A stretch of 64,000 bases of DNA from assembly GCF_025770735.1 (NCBI RefSeq), contig NZ_JAODPB010000001.1, positions 992,001 through 1,056,000 on the forward strand, in the 5' to 3' direction. Origin of the DNA: Shouchella tritolerans (lineage in GTDB: Bacteria > Bacillota > Bacilli > Bacillales > Bacillaceae_D). How positions within the stretch are numbered: the first letter of the stretch is position 1; every line of letters starts with the position of its first letter. Below are positions 34,890-45,072 of this stretch, in pieces. Position numbers and translations under genes: made by a program. The notes under the pieces were generated by a model. It was not told where the DNA came from, did not search any database, and saw only the letters and a list, made by a program, of their open reading frames with translations.

Positions 34890-36005
34890 TTGCTGACGGA
34901 TGTGCTTGCACAAAAAATTATAGCCGAAGCGTCGCAATTGATAAAAGAAGATCTCATCATTGTCAATAGAGACGGCTACATTATTGCCAGCACCGACCCG
35001 AACCGAGTCGGCACTTTTCATGAAGGCGCCAGCCTATGTATGGCCGAGCGGCGTAGACGTCTCATTACAGCCAAAGACGCAAACCATTTAAAAGGAGTCA
35101 AGCCAGGGCTTAATTTGCCAATTGTTGTGTTTCAGCAAGTAGCAGGCGTGATTGGCATAACGGGACAACCTGAGCAAATGGAGCCGTACGGCGAATTGTT
35201 GCGGCGGATGACAGAATTGCTCATTCAGGAAGCCCATATGATGGAGCAAATGCAATGGCAAACTCGTGCTCTGCAAGGGTTTGTGCAAGAGTGGCTTGAA
35301 GCAGGGGCGTTGACCGAACCTTTAAAACGGCAAGCTGCAGCCCATTCCCTTGACGTGCAAACCGAAAAACAAATTGTCCTGATTGAGACAGGATTGGATG
35401 AATCGATCCACTGGCGTGGTTTGGCGCAGTGGCGTGAACAAAGAAAAGGGATGATTGCCATTCCGTGGGAAAGAAATAAGGTTTTGCTTGTATGCTCGCC
35501 GCAGCCAGAAACTGCGCTTAAAGCGACTGTCCATACATTGGCGGAAACGCTGGACATTGGCGGGAGCTGGTGGGGAGGCGCCGGCAGGGCGTTGCCGCCT
35601 GATGAGATTAAGAAGAGTTACACGGAAGCGCAAGCGGCCTTAGCGGCAGCAAGAAAAACAAACCGTTTCGTATTTGAGCATGAGTTGAAGTTGGAACTGT
35701 GTGTAGAGGCAATTCCCGCTGATACAAAAGCACGCTTTGTTGAACGGGTTTTAAAAAAAGTGGGCGATGAACAAGAGCTTTTAGGGACATTGGCTGCTTT
35801 TTTAGAGAACGACCAATCGTTGAAACGCACAGCAGAAGCGCTTCATGTTCATATCAACACACTCCATTACCGTTTTCACAAGCTTAAACAGCATACAGGT
35901 TTAGATGTACGGAAGAGTGAGGATTTTGTTCTTTTTTATTTGGCCCATTTGTTTTTGGAGGATTCTACAAAGAAAGCAGATTTGAACGGGGATAATTTTG
36001 CATGA
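34890..36005 (+). CDS. CdaR-family sugar-diacid/glycolate-type regulator
   Basis: This 371-residue protein starts with the CdaR diacid-recognition domain ('IIAEASQLIKEDLIIVNRDGYIIASTDPNRVGTFHEGA', residues about 10-47) and ends with a PucR-type helix-turn-helix ('LKRTAEALHVHINTLHYRFHKLKQ', about 324-347). The start is TTG 34890 after AAAGGGGG. It is followed after 74 bases by glcD and glcF on the same strand, so it most likely activates those genes in response to glycolate or a related hydroxy- or di-acid. Confidence 0.88.
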   Translation: MLTDVLAQKIIAEASQLIKEDLIIVNRDGYIIASTDPNRVGTFHEGASLCMAERRRRLITAKDANHLKGVKPGLNLPIVVFQQVAGVIGITGQPEQMEPYGELLRRMTELLIQEAHMMEQMQWQTRALQGFVQEWLEAGALTEPLKRQAAAHSLDVQTEKQIVLIETGLDESIHWRGLAQWREQRKGMIAIPWERNKVLLVCSPQPETALKATVHTLAETLDIGGSWWGGAGRALPPDEIKKSYTEAQAALAAARKTNRFVFEHELKLELCVEAIPADTKARFVERVLKKVGDEQELLGTLAAFLENDQSLKRTAEALHVHINTLHYRFHKLKQHTGLDVRKSEDFVLFYLAHLFLEDSTKKADLNGDNFA

Positions 36006-36079
36006 GCTCCTATAGAAAAGCGATTTCCGATTTTGTAAGCTTAAGAGATTAAGAACAAAAGAGGAAGAGGGATGAGAGC

Positions 36080-37492
36080 ATGCTGTCTCAAGCAATAACA
36101 GAAGAATTGGAGAAGATTGTCGGCAATGGCAATGTGCAAACGTCTCAGGCGAGTCGCCTTGTCTATTCCTATGATGCCACCCCAAACTTTCAATCGCTTC
36201 CTGACGCCGTGGTCGCGCCGCGATCGACCGAGGAAGTGGCTGAGGTGGTCAAAGTATGCAACCGGGAAAGGATTCCGATTGTGCCAAGAGGTTCAGGCAC
36301 GAATTTATGCGCAGGGACCGTGCCGACAGAAGGCGGTATTGTTCTGCTGTTCAAACATATGAACAAAATCATTGAAATCGATGAGGATAATTTGACGGTA
36401 ACCGTACAACCAGGTGTCATCACATTGGATATGATTGAGGCTGTTGAAAAAAAGCAGCTTTTCTACCCACCTGACCCAAGTTCGATGAAAATTTCTACAA
36501 TTGGCGGCAATATTAATGAAAACTCAGGTGGTTTGCGTGGGTTAAAATATGGCGTGACCCGGGATTATGTGTTGGCGCTTGAAGCGGTGTTGCCAAATGG
36601 TGATATTATCCGGACTGGCGGGAAATTGGCGAAAGACGTTGCCGGCTACGACTTAACGCGCTTGCTTGTTGGAGCGGAAGGAACGCTTGGCGTTATCACG
36701 GAAGCGACACTAAAACTTGTGCCGATGCCAGAGACGAAACAGACGATGCTTGCTTTGTTTTCTGATATGGAAGCAGCAGCACGGTCCGTTTCTTCCATTA
36801 TTGCGAACCGCATTATTCCAGTTACGCTTGAATTTCTGGACCAGCCAACATTAAAAGCGGTGGAAGATTTTGCGAAAATCGGGCTCCCGACTGATGCCGA
36901 AGCGGTATTGCTCATTGAACAAGACGGAACAAAAGAAGTGGTCGAACGGGACATTCAGCATATAGCTGAGATTTGTTTGAATCAAGGAGCGCTTTCGGCT
37001 GAAGTCGCATCGTCAAAAGAAGAAGCGCTCGAATTGACGGCAGCTCGCCGTGCAGCATTGTCTGCGCTGGCAAGGCTCCGTCCGACAACGATTTTAGAGG
37101 ACGCAACCGTGCCCCGCTCAGAAGTGGCGAATATGGTCCGGGCAATTAACGAGATTGCGAAGGAATACAATGTGACGATTTGTACGTTTGGGCATGCTGG
37201 AGATGGCAACTTGCACCCGACATGCTTAACGGATGTCCGTGATGAAGAGGAAATGCACCGAGTCGAGGAAGCATTTGCCGCTATTTTTGCGAAGGCGATC
37301 GAACTTGGCGGCACGATTACGGGTGAGCATGGCGTCGGCATGATGAAAGCGCCTTATTTGGAATGGAAGCTAGGGGAGGAAGGGATTGCGTTGATGCGCG
37401 CGATCAAACAAGCGATTGATCCACACCATATTATGAACCCGGCAAAGCTGTTTGCGAAGGAAACAAGAAAACGGGTGGTGGTGAGCCAATGA
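36080..37492 (+). CDS. glcD: Glycolate oxidase FAD-binding subunit
   Basis: This 470-residue flavoprotein has the PCMH-type FAD domain ('VPRGSGTNLCAGTVPTEGGIV', about 74-94; 'NSGGLRGLKYGVTRDYVLALE', near 149-169) and the C-terminal 'GHAGDGNLHPT' and 'TGEHGVGMMK' motifs of the GlcD/lactate dehydrogenase family. It oxidises glycolate (or a related 2-hydroxyacid) and passes electrons to the GlcF iron-sulfur subunit, encoded next with a 4-base overlap. It is controlled by the CdaR-like gene upstream. Confidence 0.93.
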   Translation: MLSQAITEELEKIVGNGNVQTSQASRLVYSYDATPNFQSLPDAVVAPRSTEEVAEVVKVCNRERIPIVPRGSGTNLCAGTVPTEGGIVLLFKHMNKIIEIDEDNLTVTVQPGVITLDMIEAVEKKQLFYPPDPSSMKISTIGGNINENSGGLRGLKYGVTRDYVLALEAVLPNGDIIRTGGKLAKDVAGYDLTRLLVGAEGTLGVITEATLKLVPMPETKQTMLALFSDMEAAARSVSSIIANRIIPVTLEFLDQPTLKAVEDFAKIGLPTDAEAVLLIEQDGTKEVVERDIQHIAEICLNQGALSAEVASSKEEALELTAARRAALSALARLRPTTILEDATVPRSEVANMVRAINEIAKEYNVTICTFGHAGDGNLHPTCLTDVRDEEEMHRVEEAFAAIFAKAIELGGTITGEHGVGMMKAPYLEWKLGEEGIALMRAIKQAIDPHHIMNPAKLFAKETRKRVVVSQ

Positions 37493-38820
37493 GCCAAGTG
37501 GAGATGACGGTACGGGAGCAGGCAATTCAAGCTGATTTTGCAAAACGGATGGACGAAACTGAGCTCCTTAACTGCATGCAATGCGGGTTTTGTTTGCCAC
37601 ACTGCCCAACTTACTTGGAGACAGGTTATCAAGAAGCACACTCGCCCCGGGGCCGCATTGCCCTGATGAAAGCAGTCCATGACGGTTTGATCGCCCCAGA
37701 TGAGGAAGTCAAACGCTCCTTGGACTTATGCCTTGGCTGTCGCGCTTGCGAACCGGTTTGTCCTGCGGGCGTGAACTATGGCCATATGCTTGAAGAGGCC
37801 CGTGATATTTTTGAAGACCATTCCACCCACTCTGCCGGTGTCAAAACGATGCGCAAAACCGTGTTTGAAGGGTTGTTTCCCCACCAAAACCGGATGGAAA
37901 AAGCGATGAGCCTTGTTGGCTTTTACCAGCGTAGCGGACTGCAACATATTACCCGAAAAATAGGGTTTATGAAGTTGTTTCCAGAGAGCATGCAGGCGAT
38001 GGAGAGGGCGATGCCAAGCGTCCTTCCCCGTAAAGAGCGGAAGGCACACAAACGTGTATATGAAGCAGAGCAAGCGCCGGTTGCTACAGTTGCTTTTTTC
38101 AAAGGCTGTTTAATGGATACGATGTTTTACGAAACCAACAAAAACACCATTTTGTTATTGCAAAAGGCTGGTTGCCGTATTGTCGTCCCAGATAGCCAAG
38201 GATGCTGCGGCGCCCTCCACGGCCATAGCGGCGAGAAGGCAAAGGCGCAAGAAATGGCGCGCAAAAACATTGATGCCTTTGAGGATAGCGGTGCCGATTT
38301 CATTATTTCAAATGCTGGCGGTTGTGGCGCTTTTCTCCAAGACTATAGCCATTTGCTTAGCAAAGACCGTGATTACGCTGAGCGTGCCGCTGATTTTACA
38401 GCCAAGATGAAAGACATCTCGCAAATTTTAGTAGAAGTCGGCTTTCATGAGCGCGTGCCACTGAAATTGGCCTCTCAGCGGATCACATACCAAGACTCGT
38501 GCCATTTACGCAATGTCATGAAAACAGCTTCTGCTCCCCGGCAGTTGCTCCAGGCAATTGAAGGGGTTGAATTGATCGAAATGGAAAAAGCCGATAGTTG
38601 TTGCGGGTCAGCCGGTATTTACAACATCATTGAGTCAGAAATGTCGATGCAAATTCTTGACCGAAAAATGGAACATACAAAAGCGACGAAAGCAACGACA
38701 GTTGTCACAGCGAACCCTGGCTGCCTTCTGCAAATGAAGCTCGGCATTGAACGCGAAGGCTTACAACAAAAAATGGAGGCTGTACATATCGTCGATTTAC
38801 TTGCAGAAGCAGTTCAATAA
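37489..38820 (+). CDS. glcF: Glycolate oxidase iron-sulfur subunit
   Basis: This 443-residue protein has two ferredoxin-type 4Fe-4S motifs (CMQCGFCLPHCP, about 25-36; CLGCRACEPVCP, about 81-92) and two CCG domains ('GCCGALHGH', 'CCGSAGIYN'), the full layout of GlcF. It takes electrons from GlcD and feeds the membrane quinone pool. No GlcE is visible, as is usual in Bacillaceae where GlcDF suffice. A strong terminator starts directly at its stop. Confidence 0.93.
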   Translation: MSQVEMTVREQAIQADFAKRMDETELLNCMQCGFCLPHCPTYLETGYQEAHSPRGRIALMKAVHDGLIAPDEEVKRSLDLCLGCRACEPVCPAGVNYGHMLEEARDIFEDHSTHSAGVKTMRKTVFEGLFPHQNRMEKAMSLVGFYQRSGLQHITRKIGFMKLFPESMQAMERAMPSVLPRKERKAHKRVYEAEQAPVATVAFFKGCLMDTMFYETNKNTILLLQKAGCRIVVPDSQGCCGALHGHSGEKAKAQEMARKNIDAFEDSGADFIISNAGGCGAFLQDYSHLLSKDRDYAERAADFTAKMKDISQILVEVGFHERVPLKLASQRITYQDSCHLRNVMKTASAPRQLLQAIEGVELIEMEKADSCCGSAGIYNIIESEMSMQILDRKMEHTKATKATTVVTANPGCLLQMKLGIEREGLQQKMEAVHIVDLLAEAVQ

Positions 38821-38860
38821 AAAAGCCTTGCTAGGTTTTCCTAGCAAGGCTTTTTTGCGT
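38821..38860 (+). terminator. Rho-independent terminator after glcF
   Basis: AAAAGCCTTGCTAGG (38821-38835) pairs perfectly with CCTAGCAAGGCTTTT (38840-38854) around TTTT, followed by more Ts. Confidence 0.95.
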
Positions 38861-38979
38861 TCACGCCCGATGTTTAGGGGGATGAAACCGTTGACGGTGA
38901 AAGCTCCCTCCATTAAAATGAATAAATGTTACTATTCTTATTAATAATCTTGGTTTTATAGGTTAAAGGGGGGATCGCG

Positions 38980-39822
38980 ATGCAAGTAAAAATGAGCCAT
39001 GTGGAAAAGACATTTGCCAAAGGCAAAAACGATACGCTCCACGTTTTAAATGATATTGACATGACGATTAACGAAGGCGACTTCGTTTCGCTTCTCGGCC
39101 CTTCAGGCTGCGGAAAATCGACGATTCTCAACTTAATTGCTGGGCTTGACTCGCCGACGAGCGGCGACGTGTTCGTCAATGGGAAGCAAGTAAACAAACC
39201 TGGCAACGACCGTGTTGTTGTTTTCCAAGAAGCAGGTTTGTTTCCATGGATGAATGTGCTTGAAAATGTCGCGTATGGACTAAAATTAAAAGGCTTTTCC
39301 AATCAAGAAAGTGCAGAAAAGGCACGTGAAGGTTTGAAAATGGTTCATCTGGGCAACTTTTCCACTGCTTATCCCCATGAGCTATCTGGAGGAATGAAGC
39401 AACGTGTCGCGATTGCACGGGCGCTTGTGATGGATCCTGATATTTTGCTCATGGATGAACCTTTTGCCGCTCTTGATGAGCAAACGAGAATGGTCCTCCA
39501 TAAAGAACTGTTGGAAATATGGGCAGAGACAGGCAAAACGATTTTATTCATTACTCATAATATCCGCGAAGCTGTCATGCTTTCCAATCGAATTGTGTTA
39601 ATGGGAACAAGACCTGGGCGTATCAAAAAAGAGTTTATCGTTCAAGCGGCGTTGCCTCGTGACCCAGCAGATAGTTACCTAGTGGATTTGGAAAGAAGAA
39701 TCATGAAAGAACTTGAAGACGAGATGGAAAAAGTGTTAAAGGAGGAGTTTGGAGATGGTTACAGCTATAAGACGGACCGTATTCGTCGCGGCGATCATAG
39801 CTATATGGGAGATCATATCTAA
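38980..39822 (+). CDS. ABC transporter ATPase, nitrate/sulfonate/taurine type
   Basis: This 280-residue ATPase has Walker A GPSGCGKST (about 40-48), signature LSGGMKQR (about 134-141) and Walker B ILLMDEPFAALDEQT, the SsuB/TauB/NrtD form. About 30 acidic residues extend the C-terminus and overlap the permease gene by 68 bases. It energises uptake with the following permease and binding protein. ATG 38980 follows AAAGGGGGGA. Confidence 0.92.
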   Translation: MQVKMSHVEKTFAKGKNDTLHVLNDIDMTINEGDFVSLLGPSGCGKSTILNLIAGLDSPTSGDVFVNGKQVNKPGNDRVVVFQEAGLFPWMNVLENVAYGLKLKGFSNQESAEKAREGLKMVHLGNFSTAYPHELSGGMKQRVAIARALVMDPDILLMDEPFAALDEQTRMVLHKELLEIWAETGKTILFITHNIREAVMLSNRIVLMGTRPGRIKKEFIVQAALPRDPADSYLVDLERRIMKELEDEMEKVLKEEFGDGYSYKTDRIRRGDHSYMGDHI

Positions 39823-40540
39823 AAGCGGCTTATTTCCAACCTTCCTTTTCCCTCCTTTGATTCTGCCAAATGATTCAGGCGGCGTTACCGTAGTAGGAAC
39901 ACTTATAAATGGTATTGTGGACGGGCGCCTGTTAACAGCAACGGGCCTCACGCTCGGACGGCTGTTGATCGGTTTTGCAATTGCGATTTCTCTTGGCCTT
40001 TTGTTCGGTTATTTGATTGCCCGTTACAAATGGGTAGACGACACACTCGGCTTTTTGGTGACGGCGTTGCAGTCGATTCCAAGCATTGTTTGGTTTCCAC
40101 TTGCGATTGTTTGGTTTGGTTTGGGCAATGCATCGATCTTGTTTATTGTCACGATCGGGGCAACTTGGACAATGACAGTTAGTGCCAGCACGGGCTTTAA
40201 AAACGTGCCTAGCCTGTATTTAAATGTAGCACGGACGCTTGGCTCATCAGGGGCTCATCTCGTGCGGACTGTTGTGTTGCCCGCTTCTGTCCCACACTTG
40301 ATTTCTGGTTTGCGGATGGCCTGGGCTTTCGCTTGGCGGGCAATTATGGCTGGTGAACTGCTAGGTGGTTCAGGCGGTTTAGGGTATTTGCTTAATATGG
40401 GGCGCTCGCTCCAGCAAATGGATCTTGTCTTGTCAGTGATGATCATCATCGGCATCATTGGCACGTTAATGGATAATCTCGTGTTTTTACGCGCTGAACG
40501 ATCTGTTCAAAAAAAGTGGGGCTTGAAGCCAAGTCTATAA
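39755..40540 (+). CDS. ABC transporter permease, SsuC type
   Basis: This 261-residue protein has about six helices and the EAA loop 'NVARTLGSSGAHLVRTVVLPASVPH' (about 152-176) characteristic of SsuC/TauC/NrtB permeases. The chosen start, ATG 39755, has AAAGGAGG nine bases upstream and lies inside the ATPase gene; TTG 39749 is an alternative. Strong overlap with the ATPase gene means coupled translation. Confidence 0.9.
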   Translation: MVTAIRRTVFVAAIIAIWEIISKSGLFPTFLFPPLILPNDSGGVTVVGTLINGIVDGRLLTATGLTLGRLLIGFAIAISLGLLFGYLIARYKWVDDTLGFLVTALQSIPSIVWFPLAIVWFGLGNASILFIVTIGATWTMTVSASTGFKNVPSLYLNVARTLGSSGAHLVRTVVLPASVPHLISGLRMAWAFAWRAIMAGELLGGSGGLGYLLNMGRSLQQMDLVLSVMIIIGIIGTLMDNLVFLRAERSVQKKWGLKPSL

Positions 40541-40574
40541 ACAAAGTACATACGATAAAGAAGGGGAGAGTGGA

Positions 40575-41540
40575 ATGAAAGGAATTATAAAAGCAGGCGC
40601 GTTTGCCTGCGTGGCAGCGCTTGCCTTAGCAGGATGCGGCCAAGGCGCAACAGAAGGGGAAGTTCGGATTGGTTATTTTCCGAATCTCACCCATATTGCC
40701 ACCATTATTGCGTTGGAAAATGGCTATTTTGATGAAGAATTTGGCGAGGAGACGACGATTCAAACAAGGACTGTTCCAGACGGCAGCGCTTTTATGGAGG
40801 CAATGTCGACAAATGAGATTGATATCGGCACAGTCGGGCCAGGACCAGCAATGAATACGTATACGTCCAATCCTGCCCATTCGATTATTGCTGGTGCAGT
40901 CAATGGCGGTGCTGTATTAATGGTTCGTGAGGATACGGAAGTGGAGACAGTTGCTGATTTAGCTGGGGAACGGGTAGCAGTGCCGACATTAGGTTCGACG
41001 CAGGATGTCATGCTCCGTAAAGCATTAGCTGATGCAGGCGTTAATGCCGAGGAGGTAGAACTCATTCCACAAGCGCCGGCGGATACGTCGACGTTGTTTA
41101 ACCAAGGGGACGTGGCAGCGGCAGCGACCCAGGAACCGTGGGGCAGCTATTTGGAGGAACAAACAGGGGCTCGCTTTTTGTTGGACGCTAATGCGTTTGC
41201 GTGGGGAGAGGAATCTACCAACACGGTTGTTGTAGCGACGCATGACTTTCTCGATGTCAATGAGGAGTTAGCACGGGCCTATTTGCGCGCACACAAAAAA
41301 GCGGTTCAGTTTGTCCAAGAGCAACCTCAAGAAGCAGCCGGCATTTTTGTCAGCCATATCAAGGAAGAAACGGGGAACGAGCTGAACATAGCAGAAATAG
41401 AGCAATCAATGGAGCGGTTATTCCCAACCGTTGACGTCAATGAACAAGTATTGCAAGAGATGGCCGATATCGCCCATGAGGCAGGCAATATGAGTTCAAC
41501 TGATATGGATGGATTGGTTGATTTAAGCTATCTAGAATAA
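40575..41540 (+). CDS. ABC transporter substrate-binding lipoprotein, SsuA-like
   Basis: This 321-residue protein has a lipoprotein signal (LALAGC near residues 16-21) and opens 'VRIGYFPNLTHIATIIALENGYF', the pattern of NMT1/SsuA proteins. 'NEIDIGTVGPGPAMNTY' (near 77-93) is the pocket-forming segment of aliphatic-sulfonate binders. It is the third gene of an importer likely to take up sulfonates as a sulfur source. No desulfonating monooxygenase is adjacent, so the substrate is uncertain. Confidence 0.88.
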   Translation: MKGIIKAGAFACVAALALAGCGQGATEGEVRIGYFPNLTHIATIIALENGYFDEEFGEETTIQTRTVPDGSAFMEAMSTNEIDIGTVGPGPAMNTYTSNPAHSIIAGAVNGGAVLMVREDTEVETVADLAGERVAVPTLGSTQDVMLRKALADAGVNAEEVELIPQAPADTSTLFNQGDVAAAATQEPWGSYLEEQTGARFLLDANAFAWGEESTNTVVVATHDFLDVNEELARAYLRAHKKAVQFVQEQPQEAAGIFVSHIKEETGNELNIAEIEQSMERLFPTVDVNEQVLQEMADIAHEAGNMSSTDMDGLVDLSYLE

Positions 41541-41590
41541 TAAAAACAATAGCTTGAAAGGAGAGTTTTCTTATTTGAGGTAGCCAAGCG

Positions 41591-41625
41591 AAACGGACTG
41601 AATCCTCACGATTCAGTCCGTTTTG
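41591..41625 (+). terminator. Terminator after the sulfonate-type importer; rest of gap empty
   Basis: AAACGGACTGAATC (41591-41604) pairs with GATTCAGTCCGTTT (41610-41623), followed by TTTT only in part. From 41625 to 41863 I see no gene, promoter or clear repeat. Confidence 0.8.
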
Positions 41626-41863
41626 AAGCCGCAAGCATACTAGAGCGAGAGAACTTGACGCCTGCTTTTAGCCCTGATATTTGCCGTACTTGGTTTGTCA
41701 AACTGCAAGCATTTGCTGGTTTCATCCATCGTTGATTCAAACGTGTAAATGACAATATTTATTTTATGTTACTAGAAGATCAGTGATGTACTGTTCTCAT
41801 TAAGAAAGCTATCTTTCTCGATACAATCGTCTCATGCTTAGGGGGGATCGATCACAAGGCTAT

Positions 41864-42864
<1,001 letters not shown>

Positions 42865-42881
42865 TAAAACTCCTTAACGTT

Positions 42882-42949
42882 ATTTTGTTGTAAATGCAAC
42901 AAAATTAATATGTTCATTTTACTCGAATTTTATTGTATTTGCAATAAAA
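42882..42949 (-). promoter_or_regulatory. Twin inverted-repeat operators of the MarR operon
   Basis: ATTTTGTTG-N6-CAACAAAAT (42882-42905) and TTTTATTG-N6-CAATAAAA (42928-42949) share the form TTRTTG-TAWWTG-CAAYAA, and their centres are about 45 bases apart. They lie 18-85 bases upstream of the MarR start, the expected place for autorepressor binding. Confidence 0.75.
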
Positions 42950-43213
42950 AAAGATCATAAAGTAGTCATGAATACGAGCAAAGCATCCGAGATGCAAACA
43001 GGCTTTAGGTTAGGCGAATCTTTATTTTAAGAGACTGAAAATGTTGCCAACAGGTGATGAATCACCAAAAACAAAATGAACATCATTAGACAGTTTCCCG
43101 ATATTTTTGACGCCACTGCCTAGTGATTTTAGGCTATAATGGAGCAACGACATAAGATCGGTTGTTTGCAAAAAGAGAGAGAGGCACGTACAGCAAACGT
43201 GAAAGGAGAGGCC
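42950..43213 (+). other. Intergenic region before the VanZ-like gene
   Basis: No gene or strong signal is recognised apart from GTGAAAGGAGAGGCC just before ATG 43214. A possible -10 TATAAT at 43135-43140 has no clear -35. Confidence 0.4.
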
Positions 43214-43777
43214 ATGTCGCGTTTTGTTAAAATTGCCGTTGTTGTTATGCTGCTAGCCGCAGCTATTGGCATTATTGCTTATTCGAGCTCCACACCATAC
43301 GCCAACCAAGACATGAGGGGCATCCTGAGCAGGCTGCCGCTATCGTGGCTCGAACAGACATTTATCGGCCAGATTTCTTTTGTCTATGGTGGAAGGCCGG
43401 TTGGCATTGCTTATACAGGCGTAGAAGCGTTTGTTGAATTTTTCTTGCGCAAAGGGGCCCATTTTGTTTCTTTCTTCGTGATTGGTGCTTTGGCTTGCCG
43501 GTTGTTTGCGTACGTCTTCCGCCTACGCTTTGCAAGTTTTTTCGCCCTCCTATTCGTCATTGGTTATGCTTCCTTCGATGAGTACAGGCAATCGCTTGTA
43601 CCTGATCGAACGCCATTATTGGAAGACGTTTTATTGGATACAGCAGGTGGAATAACAGGCATTCTCCTTGTGGTGATTTGGTTGTCTGTTCGAAAAATGA
43701 GGCAAAACCGAACGCTTCCTCCAGCAAGCCAAGAGCCGCGGACGAGAATGGAACGCAGGCAACGGCAACGCGCTTAG
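43214..43777 (+). CDS. VanZ-like family membrane protein
   Basis: This 187-residue protein has a signal-anchor helix, 'LRKGAHFVSFFVIGALACRLF' (about 77-97) and 'IGYASFDEYRQSLVPDRTPLLEDVLLDTAGGITGIL' (about 121-156). These carry the conserved K-x-x-H-F and D-E-x-x-Q-x-F/L-v-P-x-R-x-x-x-x-x-D-v-x-x-D motifs of the VanZ family. Family members are linked to teicoplanin resistance or cell-envelope functions, but their activity is unknown. The start follows AAAGGAGAGG. A perfect palindromic terminator follows. Confidence 0.88.
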   Translation: MSRFVKIAVVVMLLAAAIGIIAYSSSTPYANQDMRGILSRLPLSWLEQTFIGQISFVYGGRPVGIAYTGVEAFVEFFLRKGAHFVSFFVIGALACRLFAYVFRLRFASFFALLFVIGYASFDEYRQSLVPDRTPLLEDVLLDTAGGITGILLVVIWLSVRKMRQNRTLPPASQEPRTRMERRQRQRA

Positions 43778-43794
43778 CAAAGAGATAGAAAGAA

Positions 43795-43835
43795 GCGGCA
43801 GCCCAGCGATATCGCTGGGCTGCCGCATGGTTGTT
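43795..43835. terminator. Strong palindromic terminator after the VanZ-like gene
   Basis: A perfect palindrome from 43795 to 43826 with arm GCGGCAGCCCAGCGAT is followed by a T-rich tail (TTGTTTTTGTG). It separates convergent genes. Confidence 0.8.
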
Positions 43836-43927
43836 TTTGTGTCGGTTAGACTTTGCTAATTCGTTAGCGTATGTTGCTGTGTAAAGTCGTTCATGTGACA
43901 GCGTGATTGCCGGCTTTATCTTTTCAT

Positions 43928-44632
43928 CTATTGTGGTTTTTCCAGGTCTTGCACAAGTGCAGCCGTTTTTTTGTGCTTTTCAAAGTGGAGCGCTTTTTCA
44001 AAAGCACGGTATGCCTTTTTCTCGCCATGAAATCGGAACATCGCGTACTGATGGAGTTCAAATGTCTTTTCTGTTTCAAATAGGTTGATTGCTTCTTTAA
44101 GGTTGTCTGCCCGCTGGTGAAGGAAATACGTTTTAAATTTTTGGATGGCATAGGGTTTTAAATAGTAAGGTGGAATATCCGTTTCGGATAGAAGCTGTTG
44201 AAGTGATTCTCTGGCAGTCGTTCTTGCCGAATCTAACCGTTGCTTTGCGTGCTCTAGTTTCCGTTTATACGAGCGGCTGTTTTTAATGAGTCGGTTGATG
44301 CCATACATTCCAACAACGTAAAAGAATAGAGGCGCTAAAATGAACAGGGCCAGAAACAGCAACGCCTTGTATAGAAAGAAAGGCAAAGAAAGGAGTTGGA
44401 ATGAAGCGATCAGCATATTGCCAAATAACGTGTGAAAGGAAAAAAGGAATAGAATGATTGCACAAGCAAACCATGTGTTCAGATAGCGTGGGAGAAAAAA
44501 GTGACGCAGCGGCCCGCTTGTCAGTTGCTGAAACTGTTCCAGGCATTGCCTCTCTTCTCCTTGTGCTTGTTCGTTTTGTTCAACGAGCACTTCCAGAGAC
44601 TGAATATGGGCAAGCCATTGCTTTTGGTTCAT
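43928..44632 (-). CDS. Hypothetical two-TM protein with coiled-coil tail
   Basis: This 234-residue protein starts at ATG 44632 (ribosome site GGCGGGA), as the longer upstream frame overlaps the HPr region on the other strand and is Cys/Ser-rich nonsense. An N-terminal amphipathic segment (SLEVLVEQNEQAQGEERQC) is followed by two membrane helices at about 52-75 and 80-110, then a long charged region (120-234) with TPR-like helix pairs ('LFETEKTFELHQYAMFRF' and 'AFEKALHFEKHKKTA'). I do not recognise a family. Confidence 0.65.
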   Translation of the reverse strand: MNQKQWLAHIQSLEVLVEQNEQAQGEERQCLEQFQQLTSGPLRHFFLPRYLNTWFACAIILFLFSFHTLFGNMLIASFQLLSLPFFLYKALLFLALFILAPLFFYVVGMYGINRLIKNSRSYKRKLEHAKQRLDSARTTARESLQQLLSETDIPPYYLKPYAIQKFKTYFLHQRADNLKEAINLFETEKTFELHQYAMFRFHGEKKAYRAFEKALHFEKHKKTAALVQDLEKPQ

Positions 44633-44783
44633 ACTATCCCGCCTTTCCTTGTTCTTGTCCAGTTGTTTTATTTTTATGATGTCCGTTTGGCAACAATGAC
44701 TGTTTTCGCAAGAAGTTCTTGTTCCTCGGTATTTTCGAGTGAAGGCTGCATATAGATGATTCGAGACGAAAGGAGAGGAAAAG

Positions 44784-45035
44784 ATGGAAAAAACGGTTAC
44801 GGTCGGACTCGAACATGGGCTCCATGCGAACGCTGCTTCGGCATTTGTCCATGAAGCAGGGCAGTACAAAGCGGATGTCTACCTTAAGAAAGGATCTTCA
44901 ACGATTAACGCAAAAAGCATTCTTGGCTTAATGAGCATCGTTGTTCAAAAAGGAGATGACGTGTTGTTGACAGCAGAAGGTGCAGATGAGGAAGCCGCGA
45001 TTGAACGATTAAGCACATTTTTGGAAGGAAAATAA
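44784..45035 (+). CDS. HPr-family phosphocarrier paralogue, atypical active site
   Basis: This 83-residue protein has the HPr fold pattern: EHGLHANAAS around His14 (the site phosphorylated by enzyme I in HPr) and 'SSTINAKSILGLMSI' around the regulatory Ser45 position. The usual Arg and Pro after the active His (HARPA) are replaced by Asn and Ala. Crh, the other Bacillus paralogue, instead loses the His. This protein is therefore neither canonical HPr nor Crh. It has its own GGAGAGG site and terminator. A regulatory or dedicated phosphocarrier role, perhaps for the PTS operon just downstream, is an inference. Confidence 0.85.
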   Translation: MEKTVTVGLEHGLHANAASAFVHEAGQYKADVYLKKGSSTINAKSILGLMSIVVQKGDDVLLTAEGADEEAAIERLSTFLEGK

Positions 45036-45040
45036 CGAAA

Positions 45041-45072
45041 AAACCGGTGCCACGTGCATCGGTTTTTTTATT
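45041..45072 (+). terminator. Terminator after the HPr paralogue
   Basis: AAACCGGTGC (45041-45050) pairs with GCATCGGTTT (45056-45065) with one wobble, followed by a T-run. Confidence 0.9.

Noticed and set aside
44633-44869. Longer N-terminus for the two-TM protein (to 44869)
   Set aside because: The extra residues overlap the start of the HPr paralogue and its upstream region on the other strand, and a good ribosome site precedes ATG 44632.
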